Shown: positions 1 to 8,999, counted from the first letter of the stretch. The stretch is DNA of 64,000 nucleotides from Halalkalicoccus tibetensis (GCF_037996645.1 NZ_JBBMXV010000006.1:186001-250000), one strand, 5' to 3'. Numbers and translations: made by a program. The notes: generated from the letters alone by a model not told the origin.

Positions 1-26
1 TAAACTTCCTCTGAGAATATGGGGCA

Positions 27-899
27 ATGGGACAGTCACTCTCGAAGCTGCTTGACGATCCCGAGATAAGAACGGCTGCCGAGACGGTCTATCGCCATGC
101 AGAACAGAGTGATGGGACTGTACAGTGGCAAGATGTTCGAGACGAACTTACAGCTACCCAGTGGGCTCGATTGATCCAGACCGAGATACTTATCGATGCT
201 AACGGTCGGTTTGTGATCGACGATCCAACCGCCGTTGAAGAGGCCCTTGAGGAGACGCCTTTTCCGGAGGCAGCAACGACAGAAACCAATGGTTGGTCAA
301 CTGCTGACAAACTCGCAGGTATCTGTGCGCTTGGACTTATTACTGGGTATCAACTAACTGGAGTCCGTGAATTCGTTGGTCAGAGTGTTAATGTTGTCTT
401 GGGGCCGCTTGAGGCACTTTTCCCACTTTATGCTGTTATCGCCGTTGCTGCAGTCATAACCGGTCTCTTTTCGACTGGTATCCAGGCTCGAATGACTGAT
501 CGCGATCAGATGAGCAAACAACGTGAGCGGCTTCAAGCACTTCAAAATCGGATTAGTGCTGCAAAAGCGCGGAATGACGAAACAGCCCTTGCGGAGTTTG
601 AGGACGAACAGCAGAGTTTAGTAAGCGATCAAATCGGAATGATTGGCCAAATGATTCGGCCGGCAGTCTGGACAATGCTTGTAACGATCCCAATATTCCT
701 CTGGTTGTTCTGGCTGCTGCATTCACCAGCAACAGCGATCAACGCAACCGGTATGGTATTTCCAGTACTCGGGCAGATCACATGGACTGCACGCGTACTC
801 GGGCCAATCCAAGCCTGGATGGTCTGGTATATCATCTGTTCGATTGGCTCCCGATTAGTAATCCGCAAGACACGCGAGATCGCCAACTCAACTGCGTAA
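27..899 (+). CDS. DUF106 (EMC3/TMCO1-like) membrane protein
   Basis: A 290-residue protein resembling the archaeal DUF106 family, relatives of YidC/Oxa1 and of EMC3/TMCO1, which help insert membrane proteins. The first ~90 residues are soluble and acidic. Hydrophobic segments lie near residues 95-112, 128-148, 213-233 and 262-275. A charged helical stretch at about 155-200, rich in Q, R and E, lies between the second and third segments, which is the expected DUF106 arrangement. The usual chromosomal copy sits with core genes, so a copy on an accessory replicon is unusual. The start ATG at 27 is chosen because it opens the longest frame; another ATG at 19 is out of frame. Only 26 bases of upstream sequence are in the window, so the promoter is not visible. 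Family call is from topology and composition. Confidence 0.72.
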   Translation: MGQSLSKLLDDPEIRTAAETVYRHAEQSDGTVQWQDVRDELTATQWARLIQTEILIDANGRFVIDDPTAVEEALEETPFPEAATTETNGWSTADKLAGICALGLITGYQLTGVREFVGQSVNVVLGPLEALFPLYAVIAVAAVITGLFSTGIQARMTDRDQMSKQRERLQALQNRISAAKARNDETALAEFEDEQQSLVSDQIGMIGQMIRPAVWTMLVTIPIFLWLFWLLHSPATAINATGMVFPVLGQITWTARVLGPIQAWMVWYIICSIGSRLVIRKTREIANSTA

Positions 900-989
900 A
901 AGTCCCTCGCTCCATTGGAATACGTGGACAGTCGAGTTTCTGGAACCATTCTAAACGAAGATACGGTGAGTGAATCAAGTGAAGAGGGT

Positions 990-1390
990 CTACAGATCGC
1001 TACTTATGCGAGCCATTGCAGCTGGCTCATGTTCATCAGGGACATCGAGATGGTGGAACTCCTTCATAATGCGGGTCATTGCCAGTGCTTCATAGAGCGG
1101 CTCTGGAGTCGCGAGTGCGTCAACCCGGTCCAGTGCTTCCGTTCGATATGTCTTCAGCATCGCTTCGCACACCATGGGCCGTCGATCCGCCCCATCGAGA
1201 AGACCCGCTAAGAACGCCCCACTGAAGAGATAGACGGCGAACTCGAAATTAAACGTTGCTGGCACAGCCAGCGTATATCCCCAGTCGAGCAGTGCAGTAA
1301 TTTCGCCTGTTGCGGTGTCAATTAGTAGATTGTGTAATTCAGAAGGTCCCTCAGCAACGATCGATCCTCCAAGAGCAGCTCGCTACTACC
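990..1390 (-). pseudogene. Aminoglycoside-phosphotransferase-like kinase remnant (C-terminal part)
   Basis: Reading leftwards from about 1390, one open frame shows the metal-binding end of an APH/choline-kinase-like fold: a run ending NLLIDTATGEITALLDWG followed by about 105 residues to a stop at 990. The catalytic HGDxxxxN loop is not recognisable; the residues before NLL read EGPSELH. A stop codon lies just upstream and no N-terminal lobe is present. It is related in type to the kinase at 9314-10230. Best read as the 3' remnant of a decayed gene. The GTG at 1265 inside it is probably not a real start. Confidence 0.6.
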
Positions 1391-1407
1391 ATCCAACCGA
1401 CTGCTGA

Positions 1408-1419
1408 GGCTTTGTTGAA
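1408..1419 (+). repeat. IS6-family-like terminal repeat, orphan end
   Basis: The sequence GGCTTTGTTGAA matches the left end of the MITE at 5281 and resembles the GGCACTGTTG ends of IS6-family elements. No facing right end is visible nearby. It lies directly beside the kinase remnant, so an old insertion or deletion may have truncated that gene. Confidence 0.4.
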
Positions 1420-1544
1420 GACCAATGAGGGTTCACACTCTCATGGGCTAGCAGAATTTCCACCAAGTCAGTAAAGAAGTCAGTGACTCGCCCCCTCAGA
1501 ATGGCCGCGATCGAATGGGGGCGCCGTTCGTCAACCGTGGGAAA

Positions 1545-1608
1545 TGTATAAATAGGACTGTAAAGTATGCTTTACTGGAAAGCACGCTTTACGGAAAGGG
1601 AACTTTCC
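1545..1608 (+). promoter_or_regulatory. Promoter with three tandem dyads before the DUF2178/XRE operon
   Basis: A TATA box (TATAAAT, about 1547-1553) is followed by GTAAAGTATGCTTTAC (1560-1575, arms GTAAAG/CTTTAC), then AAAGC-AC-GCTTT (about 1580-1591), then GGAAAG-GGAA-CTTTCC (1593-1608). The dyads cover the expected transcription start and leader just before the ATG at 1618. A related 16-bp dyad precedes the second DUF2178-like/XRE pair at 16963-16978. The likely binder is the XRE protein encoded in the operon; that is inference. Confidence 0.6.
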
Positions 1609-1617
1609 ACCCAACCA

Positions 1618-2033
1618 TGACCGAAGCCAACCGCTCAACGAAGCACAGAATCGCAACACGACGTCGGTACAAGCGTTTGATGTTTGGCTGTCTGGCCGTC
1701 GGTATCGTCGGGCTCCTGATCGGTTCGTTCCTCGATCAGTATCTGATCGGGGTCCTAATCTACTGGGCCGGTTTCTTTGGGATGTTAGGCGTATGGCAAT
1801 TCAGCTCGGTGACGCTATACGACGAACGCGATACCGCCATCGAGCGCAAAGCGAGCGACTACACGCTCAGCGTGTTCGCTTTCGTACTGGTGCTTGGAGC
1901 GCCAGGTGGGATTATGCTCGAGGAAGGGGGCGTTGTCACGCTCCCGGCTGCCTTCGATGGGGCGATGTGGATGCTGGTCGCCGTCTACGCCGTTTTCGGC
2001 GTGGTCTACACCGTCCTCCGAAACCGAACATGA
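1618..2033 (+). CDS. DUF2178-like membrane protein of an XRE-linked pair
   Basis: A 138-residue protein with four predicted membrane helices: about 22-40, 44-62, 85-105 and 112-132. A charged segment with DERDTAIERKASDYT lies between helices 2 and 3 and is typical of DUF2178/HPP-like small membrane proteins found beside XRE regulators. The frame can be extended upstream to 1515, but that would run through the TATA box and operators, so the ATG at 1618 is chosen. The gene overlaps the XRE gene by four bases (ATGA), so the two are translationally coupled. Biochemical role is unknown; the pair layout suggests a membrane sensor or effector controlled by its partner. Confidence 0.7.
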
Positions 2034-2230
2034 AAAACGACCTCCGAGAACGCCGGGAGCGAGACGGCGACAGCCAGGCGGATCTGGCAGCTGCGGTCGA
2101 TGTCACTCGACAGAGCATCAACGCGATCGAACGCGGGCGGTACGATCCGTCGCTGGAGCTGGCATTCAAGCTCGCTCGCCAGTACGACTGTGCGATCGAA
2201 GACATATTTGATCCGGATTCCCATGACTGA
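2030..2230 (+). CDS. XRE-family HTH transcriptional regulator
   Basis: A 66-residue protein that is essentially a single Cro/C1-type helix-turn-helix: QADLAAAVDVTRQSINAIE is the DNA-binding part, and the tail YDCAIEDIFDPD is the usual short XRE C-terminus. It starts inside the end of the membrane gene (ATGA overlap) and its last eight bases overlap the start of the serine hydrolase gene. It is a close paralogue of the regulator at 16507-16722. Probable autoregulator of the three-gene operon through the dyads at 1560-1608. The longer frame track starting at 1793 would run antiparallel to no known domain, so the start at 2030 is preferred. Confidence 0.85.
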   Translation: MKNDLRERRERDGDSQADLAAAVDVTRQSINAIERGRYDPSLELAFKLARQYDCAIEDIFDPDSHD

Positions 2231-4358
2231 CCGCACACATGAGTTCGATTACAGTCCCGACCGCCCCACTTTCCAGCAACGTGCTCTTTGCCATCCGAGC
2301 CGTAGGAGCGTCCTTGCCGGGGTTGGAGCGCTCGCTGCCGCGAGTTACACCGGGATCGCTGCAAGCGGGGCCGACACACCCCGGACCAACGGCAAGGCGG
2401 CATCGGCTCGTGATCAATCGTCTGACGCGCCCGCCGAACACGACGTCTCACCCGCCGATATCGAGGCACTGATCGACAGGCAGATGGCCGACGCCGTCGA
2501 CGAGGGCGACATTGTAGGCGCGACGGTCGCGGTCACCCACGGTGATGCGGTCGTGCTGACGAAGGGCTATGGCCGGATCACGCCGGACGACGGCGAGCCC
2601 GTTGACGAGACGACACTGTTCCGGATCGGGTCGGTTACCAAGCCGATTATCTGGACCGCCGCCATGCAACTGATCGACGCGGGTACGATCGATCCCGACG
2701 AAGACGTCCGAACGTATCTGGACTCGGTCTCGATCCCTGACGACGAGCCGATCACAATGGCCGACCTGGCAACCCACACAGCCGGGTTCGAAGAACGTAA
2801 TCAGGGGCTGTGGGTGAGCGATCCCGAGGAACGGCGCCCGCTGGTCGACGTGCTTGATGCGGAACAGCCAGCCCGCATCCGGTCCCCCGGCGAAGTACTC
2901 TCGTATTCGAACTATGGGACGGCGCTGGCGGGACAAATCGTCGCCAACGCCGCCGGACAGGAGCTTGATGCCTATATCCGCGAGCACGTATTCGACCCCC
3001 TGGGAATGGACACGGCATCGGTCACACAACCGGCCGATCCGCCCGCAACGCAGGGATATACGGCACTCACCGGATCACCGACAGCAGCACCGGGACTCGG
3101 CGTAGAACTCTGGCCGGCCGGTTCGATGACCGCCAGCGCGAGAGACATGGGACAGTTCATGCGTGCGCACATAGCAGATACGGCGCTCGGCGAGCAGGGG
3201 CTTTCGCTCGATGTCGTGACGCGGATGCAAGAGCAGTGGTTCACCCATCATCCGACAGTCGACGGTGTCGGATTCGGCTGGATCGAGAGGACTCACGGGG
3301 GTGTTCGGACGCTCTGGCACAACGGCGCGATTCCCGGATCGTTCTACAGCCACCTCGTATTGGTCCCTGAAGCCGACCTTGGCCTGTTCGTCTCGTACAA
3401 CACCGATGCCGGCGCAGAGGCAGCAAACGAGTTGGTCGATGCCGTCCTCGACGAGAGTATCGGGGCAGTCGAGACGCCGGATCGAGAACCAAGCGGTCGA
3501 CCGGACCACGCAGATGAACTCGCCGGGACGTATCGCGGGCTCCGAATCGCGGACACCTCCCATTCGAAGCTGTTTACGACGCTTCAGGCCGGCGAAATCG
3601 ATGTCGCGATCACCGACAACTATCTGATAACCGAAATCGGGGGCGAATCGACACGGTGGATCCAACGCGAATCGTTAGTGTTCGACGAGGCAGAGGGACA
3701 GGAGACCCTCGCGTTCTCCGAGGACCTCTCCCGGCTGTACGTAGGGCATCAGGCGTTCGAGCGCCGGTCGTGGACCGAATCGGCAGCGCTCCACGGTGTG
3801 TTAGGCGCGGGATCGGCCCTTGGGATCCTCGGTGGCGCTATTGGTCCGCCGCTTGCCGCTGGTGTGCGCCGGTTCCGTAGCAGCGAGGGTGACGACTCGA
3901 GAGAAGACGGAGTCGAAAGCGTTCCGGAGGACGGGATGGCGATCAAGAGCACCGAAACCACGGCGTCTTCGGGGGAAAGCGAGAGCAATGCAGCGGGAAG
4001 AACCGGAAACCGGATTGCCAGCGGCCGACTGGTGGCATGGCTTGAGTCTCCGACGGTCGCGCGTCGAACGATTCTCATTGCCGCGGGGCTCGTCGTGACG
4101 TTCGTCGTCGGTTTCGGCGCTGGGTTGGTGTTCGATCCGACGCTGCTTTCGGAACCGCCCTTATGGTACCGGCTGTTGCTGGTTGTCCCCCCGATCGCCA
4201 CGCTGGTGATGGGTGTTTCGATCGGGTCGGCAGCGGTGGCGTGGCGTCACGGCTTGTGGCGTCGACGGTCGCTGATTGCCTACGGGATGCTTGCTGTATC
4301 GACAGCAGTCACCTGCTGGCTACTGTACTACTGGAACCTGTTTGGGACACCTGGGTAG
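2223..4358 (+). CDS. Tat-exported serine hydrolase (class C beta-lactamase/Pab87-like) with membrane tail
   Basis: A 711-residue protein of the beta-lactamase/peptidase S12 fold. A Tat signal (RRSVLAG, about residue 30) precedes the catalytic domain. The active-site triad motifs are visible: SVTK (S137-K140), YSN (Y228-N230) and HNG (H366-G368, in the KTG position). After a beta-rich middle domain, hydrophobic segments occur near residues 525-545 and in the last 110 residues, which suggests membrane anchoring with the catalytic part outside the cell. The start ATG at 2223 is chosen because it overlaps the XRE stop and gives a proper signal peptide; the upstream extension to 2100 overlaps the XRE gene. 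Likely substrates are peptides or cell-surface/D-amino-acid compounds; unknown here. Confidence 0.85.
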   Translation: MTDRTHEFDYSPDRPTFQQRALCHPSRRSVLAGVGALAAASYTGIAASGADTPRTNGKAASARDQSSDAPAEHDVSPADIEALIDRQMADAVDEGDIVGATVAVTHGDAVVLTKGYGRITPDDGEPVDETTLFRIGSVTKPIIWTAAMQLIDAGTIDPDEDVRTYLDSVSIPDDEPITMADLATHTAGFEERNQGLWVSDPEERRPLVDVLDAEQPARIRSPGEVLSYSNYGTALAGQIVANAAGQELDAYIREHVFDPLGMDTASVTQPADPPATQGYTALTGSPTAAPGLGVELWPAGSMTASARDMGQFMRAHIADTALGEQGLSLDVVTRMQEQWFTHHPTVDGVGFGWIERTHGGVRTLWHNGAIPGSFYSHLVLVPEADLGLFVSYNTDAGAEAANELVDAVLDESIGAVETPDREPSGRPDHADELAGTYRGLRIADTSHSKLFTTLQAGEIDVAITDNYLITEIGGESTRWIQRESLVFDEAEGQETLAFSEDLSRLYVGHQAFERRSWTESAALHGVLGAGSALGILGGAIGPPLAAGVRRFRSSEGDDSREDGVESVPEDGMAIKSTETTASSGESESNAAGRTGNRIASGRLVAWLESPTVARRTILIAAGLVVTFVVGFGAGLVFDPTLLSEPPLWYRLLLVVPPIATLVMGVSIGSAAVAWRHGLWRRRSLIAYGMLAVSTAVTCWLLYYWNLFGTPG

Positions 4359-4790
4359 GAGGAGGGAACATTGCTGGACGCGGCGATCCCTCCACACGAT
4401 TCGACGGCGCGAACAACCCGGCCGATCATTTCTCCCGTAGCGTCGACCATTCTGTTGCATTCTAATAAAGAAATGATGTAATTATTGGATCTTTCAGACG
4501 GTGGTTCGCCCAGAGGAAGCGAGTATGATTTTGGGTCATCGTCCCACTAGTGACGGTTGTCCCTGTCTGGTAGCTCAAACTATCAATACCCAGTACAATC
4601 AGACTGTGAACTAACCTTAGATGGAATGGGGCTCTGGACAGTTCACACCGACACTACTCGGAATTGTAGTGGCCTGCAGTCCTGTTCTTTCTTTCATTTA
4701 TAGTTGGGTGATTTGATCGCTCTACAATATATCAAGGAAAGAGAATCATTCCAACATAGTTATTGCCATACTGTATACAATATCTAACAG
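4359..4790. other. Intergenic stretch with one possible 31-codon ORF
   Basis: No credible full-size gene. A small ORF at 4621-4716 (+) would encode a 31-residue peptide with a single hydrophobic helix (LLGIVVACSPVLSFIYSWVI). It has no visible ribosome-binding site and I do not recognise it. The last 60 bases are A+T-rich and probably carry the aroQ promoter. Confidence 0.4.
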
Positions 4791-5240
4791 ATGCACATCG
4801 ATGTATACAATGGACCAAATCTGAACCAGATCGGCAATCGATCACCGGAGCACTATGGTATAACGAACGAGATGATTCAACAATCAATTGAACGTACAGC
4901 TGACAAACTCTCAGTCGAATGGGACCTGTATCAGACAAACTATGAAGGTGAGATGATCGACTGGATCCACAACGCGGATGCAGATGGAGTCGTATTGAAT
5001 CCCGCGGCATGGACGCATTACAGCGTCGCAATACGGGACGCTGTAAGTCTGGTTGAGTACCCTATTGTGGAAGTTCATATCTCGAATATTCACAATCGAG
5101 GAGAAGATATTGAGTGGCGCGACCGATCTATCATTGCACCGAAGTGCATTGGTCAGGTTGCCGGATTGGGGGTGAAAAGCTACGAATTGGGGATGCGAGC
5201 AGTACATAGCGAACTTGAGAATCGCGATGACTACCAATGA
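4791..5240 (+). CDS. aroQ: Type II 3-dehydroquinate dehydratase
   Basis: A 149-residue protein matching the type II dehydroquinase family, which interconverts 3-dehydroquinate and 3-dehydroshikimate. Family motifs are present in order: GPNLN (residues 8-12), the lid with R17 and the catalytic tyrosine Y22, EGEMIDWIH (52-60), N70-P71 and H76, and EVHISNIH (94-101). The usual QSNHEGE is QTNYEGE here, a minor departure. Many haloarchaea use the unrelated type I enzyme (AroD), so a type II gene on an accessory replicon suggests transfer or a catabolic quinate role. No other aro or quinate gene is nearby. A MITE sits 40 bases downstream. Confidence 0.88.
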   Translation: MHIDVYNGPNLNQIGNRSPEHYGITNEMIQQSIERTADKLSVEWDLYQTNYEGEMIDWIHNADADGVVLNPAAWTHYSVAIRDAVSLVEYPIVEVHISNIHNRGEDIEWRDRSIIAPKCIGQVAGLGVKSYELGMRAVHSELENRDDYQ

Positions 5241-5280
5241 AATGAGACCTACTTTCCATCACTGGCGATCTATCCTGAGT

Positions 5281-5404
5281 GGCTTTGTTGAAATCCTTCA
5301 GAGTTGACATTGAGAAGAACAGCCCTTCAATCGGTTTTTGCAGATCCAATTGGAAACTAGCCTCTCAGCAAATCGCGAGACGTGAAGAGAGTTTCAACAG
5401 AGCC
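5281..5404. mobile_element. 124-bp MITE with IS6-like ends and 8-bp target duplication
   Basis: Left end GGCTTTGTTGAAA (5281-5293) and right end TTTCAACAGAGCC (5392-5404) are inverted repeats matching at 12 of 13 positions. The element is flanked on both sides by TCCTGAGT (5273-5280 and 5405-5412), an 8-bp target duplication. The ends and the 8-bp duplication fit IS6-family elements. At 124 bp it cannot encode a transposase, so it is a MITE mobilised in trans. Confidence 0.85.
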
Positions 5405-5442
5405 TCCTGAGTGAATTTTTCTTTGATTTATTTTGTATCTGA

Positions 5443-5616
5443 ATAGTACTCACCGATCTCACGCTTCAGGTTGAAACGCTTGAGGACGGCTATCCAGGGT
5501 GGTATGCCGCCTCGTATTCGATTCGTGAAATGCTCAAACTCTTCGTGTATCTGGATAGTCACTGGAGACAGCTACCGATCCCTCACACGCCATCTAATAC
5601 TCGCCGACGTATTTAG
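5443..5616 (+). pseudogene. Possible transposase fragment
   Basis: A short frame without a start codon reads about 57 residues, including DGYPGWYAASYSIREMLKLF, and ends at a TAG at 5614. The charged, aromatic composition resembles the N-terminal part of archaeal transposases, but I cannot assign a family. It lies directly downstream of the MITE. No continuation is visible in any frame, so if real it is a fragment. Confidence 0.3.
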
Positions 5617-5688
5617 GCTTAACTGCACTCCTACCTAACCACGACTCGGCGATTGCATCACCCATTCAATTGTTCGCTTGCACCACAC

Positions 5689-5952
5689 TTAGTGATGATT
5701 AGTACTCGGTGCCGATTCAGCAGACCGAAGACGATAGTACCGCTTCCGTGCATCACAGGCCCCCACTGATTCTGTAATTAGCTCTATACCTTCAAGTCGT
5801 GTAAGCGCATTTCGCACTGTCCGGACAGGAAGATACGATTCCGAAACGATCTCCTGTTGTGTGAGAGCTCCCTTTTCACCAAGGATTGTATATACTAGTT
5901 TTGCACTTGGAGGAAGCTCAAGGAGTGCATTCGGTGGTTCATGGCCTTTCAT
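5689..5952 (-). CDS. Winged-helix DNA-binding protein (MarR/TrmB-like)
   Basis: An 87-residue protein formed almost entirely by a winged helix: PSAKLVYTILGEKGALTQQEIV supplies the first helices and LPVRTVRNALTRLEG the recognition helix, followed by a wing ending in RKRYYRL. Such stand-alone winged helices are common haloarchaeal regulators. It is divergent from the CPBP protease gene across about 335 A+T-rich bases, so control of that neighbour is possible but unproven. The ligand is unknown. Confidence 0.72.
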   Translation of the reverse strand: MKGHEPPNALLELPPSAKLVYTILGEKGALTQQEIVSESYLPVRTVRNALTRLEGIELITESVGACDARKRYYRLRSAESAPSTNHH

Positions 5953-6287
5953 ACAGTCTAATTAGCCTATATGCAACACCCTACTAATTAGTATCCCACC
6001 TGTTCGATAATGATTGTAGCACCATGATTGTCAATATCTGACCTATGTCGACACTCACATAATCAGTGTATCACTTAGTTCGTTTCTATCTACAAGTACG
6101 GCATTTTACTACCATATTTACAAAAATATTGTAATTTTAACTGCATAAACAACCGATCTAGCTAACCCCCCGATTCTAAAGGCGTAACATTCGGCTCAGA
6201 ATTGATTCTCGGACAAACCTTCGGGGATATAAAAGATCGAATTGTGCAGGAAACATTTTCAACACTTCTCCAGCGGAACCCTTGCGT
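5953..6287. promoter_or_regulatory. Divergent intergenic region
   Basis: An A+T-rich stretch without a gene, separating the winged-helix gene (leftward) from the CPBP gene (rightward). ATATAAAAG near 6227-6236 is a TATA candidate for the rightward gene. Nothing else is recognised. Confidence 0.4.
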
Positions 6288-7022
6288 ATGCAGCTGGATT
6301 TATTCCACACCGTTGTCGATGATGGGACAGCCCGGTCGGACAAATCGCTCCTCGAAAACCGTCTCCTACTGACGCTTGGGGTAGGGGTGCTTACACTCGC
6401 CATCACCTTTGGTGCCATTGCAGCATACTTCGCGATGATCGGGGAGCAAGGAACGGATCCCCCGACCGGCCTTGTCTACGGGGCGACCGGCGTGGGTCTC
6501 CTGCTTTCTATTGGGGTGCTGTGGTGGAGGCTTGATGCCGCCGAGCGAGCAGCGGCGTTTCCACTCCGCAGACCTTGCCAAGCGGAGCTCATTTTAGCAG
6601 TCGCACTCTTTCCGGTCGGGATAGGTGCGTTCCTCCTCGGTGAGTGGGTCGCTGGACTTTTCGGCTTCGACCCCGTCGTCTTTTACACCTATGATCTAAC
6701 AGACCCCGTGACGTTATTCGGGGTCGTTTTCGGTGCGATTATCGTCGCTCCATTGGCCGAGGAATTGATCTATCGCGGCGCACTGATCGGCGTGCTGCGT
6801 GACCGTGGTTGGTCGGTACTTGCCGCTGGGGCCGGCTCCGTCGCCGTCTTCGCGGGATATCACGTCTTCGCGCTTGGTATCGCCGGCGTTTTCGCCATCT
6901 TCGCTTGGGCTGTCCTTCCGACGATTCTCCGATTCCGCTTCGATAACCTCGCTGGCGCATGGCTACTCCACCTTCTCAACAACGTCTATGCCTATGTTAT
7001 CTTGAGCTGGATTATGATGTGA
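6288..7022 (+). CDS. CPBP-family intramembrane metalloprotease
   Basis: A 244-residue polytopic protein of the CPBP/CAAX-protease (ABI) family. The three family motifs are present: EELIYRG in the third quarter, a following H in AGYHVFALG, and HLLNN in the last helix. About seven hydrophobic segments are visible. In bacteria such proteins mature prenylated proteins or confer self-immunity to bacteriocins; in haloarchaea the substrate is mostly unknown. The ATG at 6288 is preferred over the TTG at 6282. It is one of three family members within 12 kb (also 8265 and the broken copy at 17668). Confidence 0.82.
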   Translation: MQLDLFHTVVDDGTARSDKSLLENRLLLTLGVGVLTLAITFGAIAAYFAMIGEQGTDPPTGLVYGATGVGLLLSIGVLWWRLDAAERAAAFPLRRPCQAELILAVALFPVGIGAFLLGEWVAGLFGFDPVVFYTYDLTDPVTLFGVVFGAIIVAPLAEELIYRGALIGVLRDRGWSVLAAGAGSVAVFAGYHVFALGIAGVFAIFAWAVLPTILRFRFDNLAGAWLLHLLNNVYAYVILSWIMM

Positions 7023-7057
7023 AGGAGGCGTCACAACGCCCGTTCCGCAGTTGCTGG

Positions 7058-7708
7058 TTACGTCCCGAGGATCGCATCAACGATCTCGCGCTCGGCCCGT
7101 CGGAGAAGGTCAGAGGCTGTGCTCTCGGTGCAGTTGAGTTCGGCAGCAATATCGGCGAGCGATCCCTCACGAGGTACTGCGTAGTAGCCACAGTCAGCAG
7201 CAACACGGAGGGCTCGGTATTGGCGGGTCGTGAGCCGGTCTGTGATACGCCGCCCCTGTCCATGGTAGTCGCCGATAGCATCAATCTCGACGGTGACTTC
7301 CTTGCTTAGGTCTGCGACGACATCCCGAAGTTCGTCGACTTCACCAAGTAGGGTGATCCTGGTGATACCGTTCTCAAGCACGACCGGTGGGACATGGATA
7401 AAGTCGTGTGCAAGGAACGCTGTCCACCACGATGCCGTGTGATTGCCTGCTTGCTGGACGTAGGCGTAGAACTGGTCGTCGTCGACAGCGCGGATCTCGT
7501 GTACAAGGACATCTGGAGCCTCAGCGTGTATAGCAGCGTAAACCTCCGGGTCTCCGTGGACAAACGAAAGCAAATTAAGTACAAAGTCATCACTCATTCG
7601 CCAGTTCAACAGCTCTTCGTGAACGACAGCATTGCTGTCGATGAGCCTACGGGTCAGTATCGATTGCGATGATGGATCGGGTTCTACGGTGATGTCAATA
7701 AACCGCAT
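7058..7708 (-). CDS. HTH-10 (Bat-type) transcriptional regulator
   Basis: A 216-residue haloarchaeal regulator of the bacterio-opsin-activator-like class. The N-terminal ~150 residues form the sensor-like domain and the C-terminal part carries the HTH-10 domain, with LTTRQYRALRVAADCGYY followed by LADIAAELNCTESTASDLLR. A paralogue with the same layout lies at 11315-11977. The ATG at 7708 is chosen; the extension to 7732 adds only eight residues. It is convergent with the CPBP gene (35 bases between stops). Target genes are unknown. Confidence 0.85.
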   Translation of the reverse strand: MRFIDITVEPDPSSQSILTRRLIDSNAVVHEELLNWRMSDDFVLNLLSFVHGDPEVYAAIHAEAPDVLVHEIRAVDDDQFYAYVQQAGNHTASWWTAFLAHDFIHVPPVVLENGITRITLLGEVDELRDVVADLSKEVTVEIDAIGDYHGQGRRITDRLTTRQYRALRVAADCGYYAVPREGSLADIAAELNCTESTASDLLRRAEREIVDAILGT

Positions 7709-7732
7709 TGCCACATAATATGGCGCCAGCAC

Positions 7733-8264
7733 TCAAACCTCTCGTCGTCTGAGGTCAGATAGATAATTTTCACATATGAGCTGAACATTGGAATCAATCG
7801 ATGGTCTAAATTTCGCAGATAACTATGCATGACGAATCGATCTAGCCGAGTTCTGGTACAAGGAGTACGCCGCCTAGGCGAGGATGCATTAGTGGCAGGT
7901 ATATCTCAAATCGGATTGGGTGGATTGAGGCCTGCGACCAGGCAAGCGTTTGCTACGAGAAACAGAGTGGCAAAACGTACTCCGAGGACGACATCATTGC
8001 TGTTAGCTCTTGCCGACTAGCTTCATTCTCGATGAGTGAGTGAAGAGCGGTATCGTCCACCAATCTGGTGTAATCAGTGTAATATTAAGAATCCATGTTT
8101 GAATTGTAGGAAAGATGAAAGATCATATACTGGTCGGTGTATTCTATGAGAAATCCAACTGGATCACTCATAGGGATCCTCACATCCGTTTACAAGAGCA
8201 AGCTGACAAAATCGATCTGAGATACATCGGTAGTTATATCTAATTAATCTATTGAGTAAATTGT
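7733..8264. other. Gene-poor stretch, probably decayed
   Basis: About 530 bases with only short frames. A 42-codon frame at 8115-8243 (+) and a 63-codon frame at 7829-8020 (+) show no domain or ribosome-binding site. The last 40 bases are A+T-rich and probably hold the promoter of the CPBP gene at 8265. Confidence 0.4.
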
Positions 8265-8999
8265 ATGTCTACCGTTCAGCAACCGAGCGAACAACCAGGT
8301 CCAAGTTCACCAGATAGTTGGACAGGTCGTTTTCGTGCTATTATAGTTGGACTTCTCTTGGTGATTGGTGGGACGGTTTTGGGTGGTATTCTTTCTGTTC
8401 CAGCGCTTCTCCTCGGAGGAACAAGTCTCGTCGCGTTAACCGCGCTGTTTGTCCTCTCGCAAGCTGGGTACGCTATCACTGGCTGGATCTATGCGCAACG
8501 ATGGCTCAACAAAACGATACCAATTAAAATACCGACTAAGTATCAGGCTGTCTGGATTGTAGCAAGCGCAATCGGTATGCTTGCCATCCCCATCATAATC
8601 GAGATTATAAGCTCCACAACAGGGATCCAATACGGACGCGTTGATCAACAGCTGCTTACGGGGAGCCCGGAGATGGTCCTCATCTTGGTGGTTCTGTCAG
8701 TGGTTCTCATCGGGCCCGCTGAAGAGTATCTCTTTCGGGGCGTCGTTCAGGGCAGACTCTCCCAAAGCATGGGAACACCCGCTGCAATTGTTACTGCGTC
8801 CCTGCTGTTTGTTCTTCCACACGCAATCGGATACACTGGCGGAGTCGCAGCCGTCGTCTTGTTGAGTCTTGTGCCGTTTTCACTCGGTTTAGTAATGGGT
8901 GCCCTTTACGAGCGGTTTGAGAATCTGTCTTTGCCAATACTGGCTCACGGACTTTACAATGCAATACTGTTTCTCACGACCTACTTTACGGCTTTTTGA
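8265..8999 (+). CDS. CPBP-family intramembrane metalloprotease (second copy)
   Basis: A 244-residue polytopic CPBP protein. The active-site glutamates and arginine are in AEEYLFRG, the first histidine in LPHAIGY, and the last motif is AHGLYN, so all conserved metal ligands appear intact. The N-terminal ~25 residues are soluble and Pro/Ser-rich. It differs clearly from the copy at 6288 and is closer in style to the broken copy at 17668 (GPAEEYLFRGVVQ there reads GPGEELLFRGVIQ). Substrate unknown; roles in peptide immunity or membrane-protein processing are possible. Confidence 0.85.
   Translation: MSTVQQPSEQPGPSSPDSWTGRFRAIIVGLLLVIGGTVLGGILSVPALLLGGTSLVALTALFVLSQAGYAITGWIYAQRWLNKTIPIKIPTKYQAVWIVASAIGMLAIPIIIEIISSTTGIQYGRVDQQLLTGSPEMVLILVVLSVVLIGPAEEYLFRGVVQGRLSQSMGTPAAIVTASLLFVLPHAIGYTGGVAAVVLLSLVPFSLGLVMGALYERFENLSLPILAHGLYNAILFLTTYFTAF

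Noticed and set aside
5281-5404. MITE considered as a transcription terminator of aroQ
   Set aside because: The 8-bp target duplication and conserved ends show it is a mobile element, although it may act as a terminator secondarily.
8115-8243. 42-codon ORF
   Set aside because: No ribosome-binding site, domain or conservation clue.
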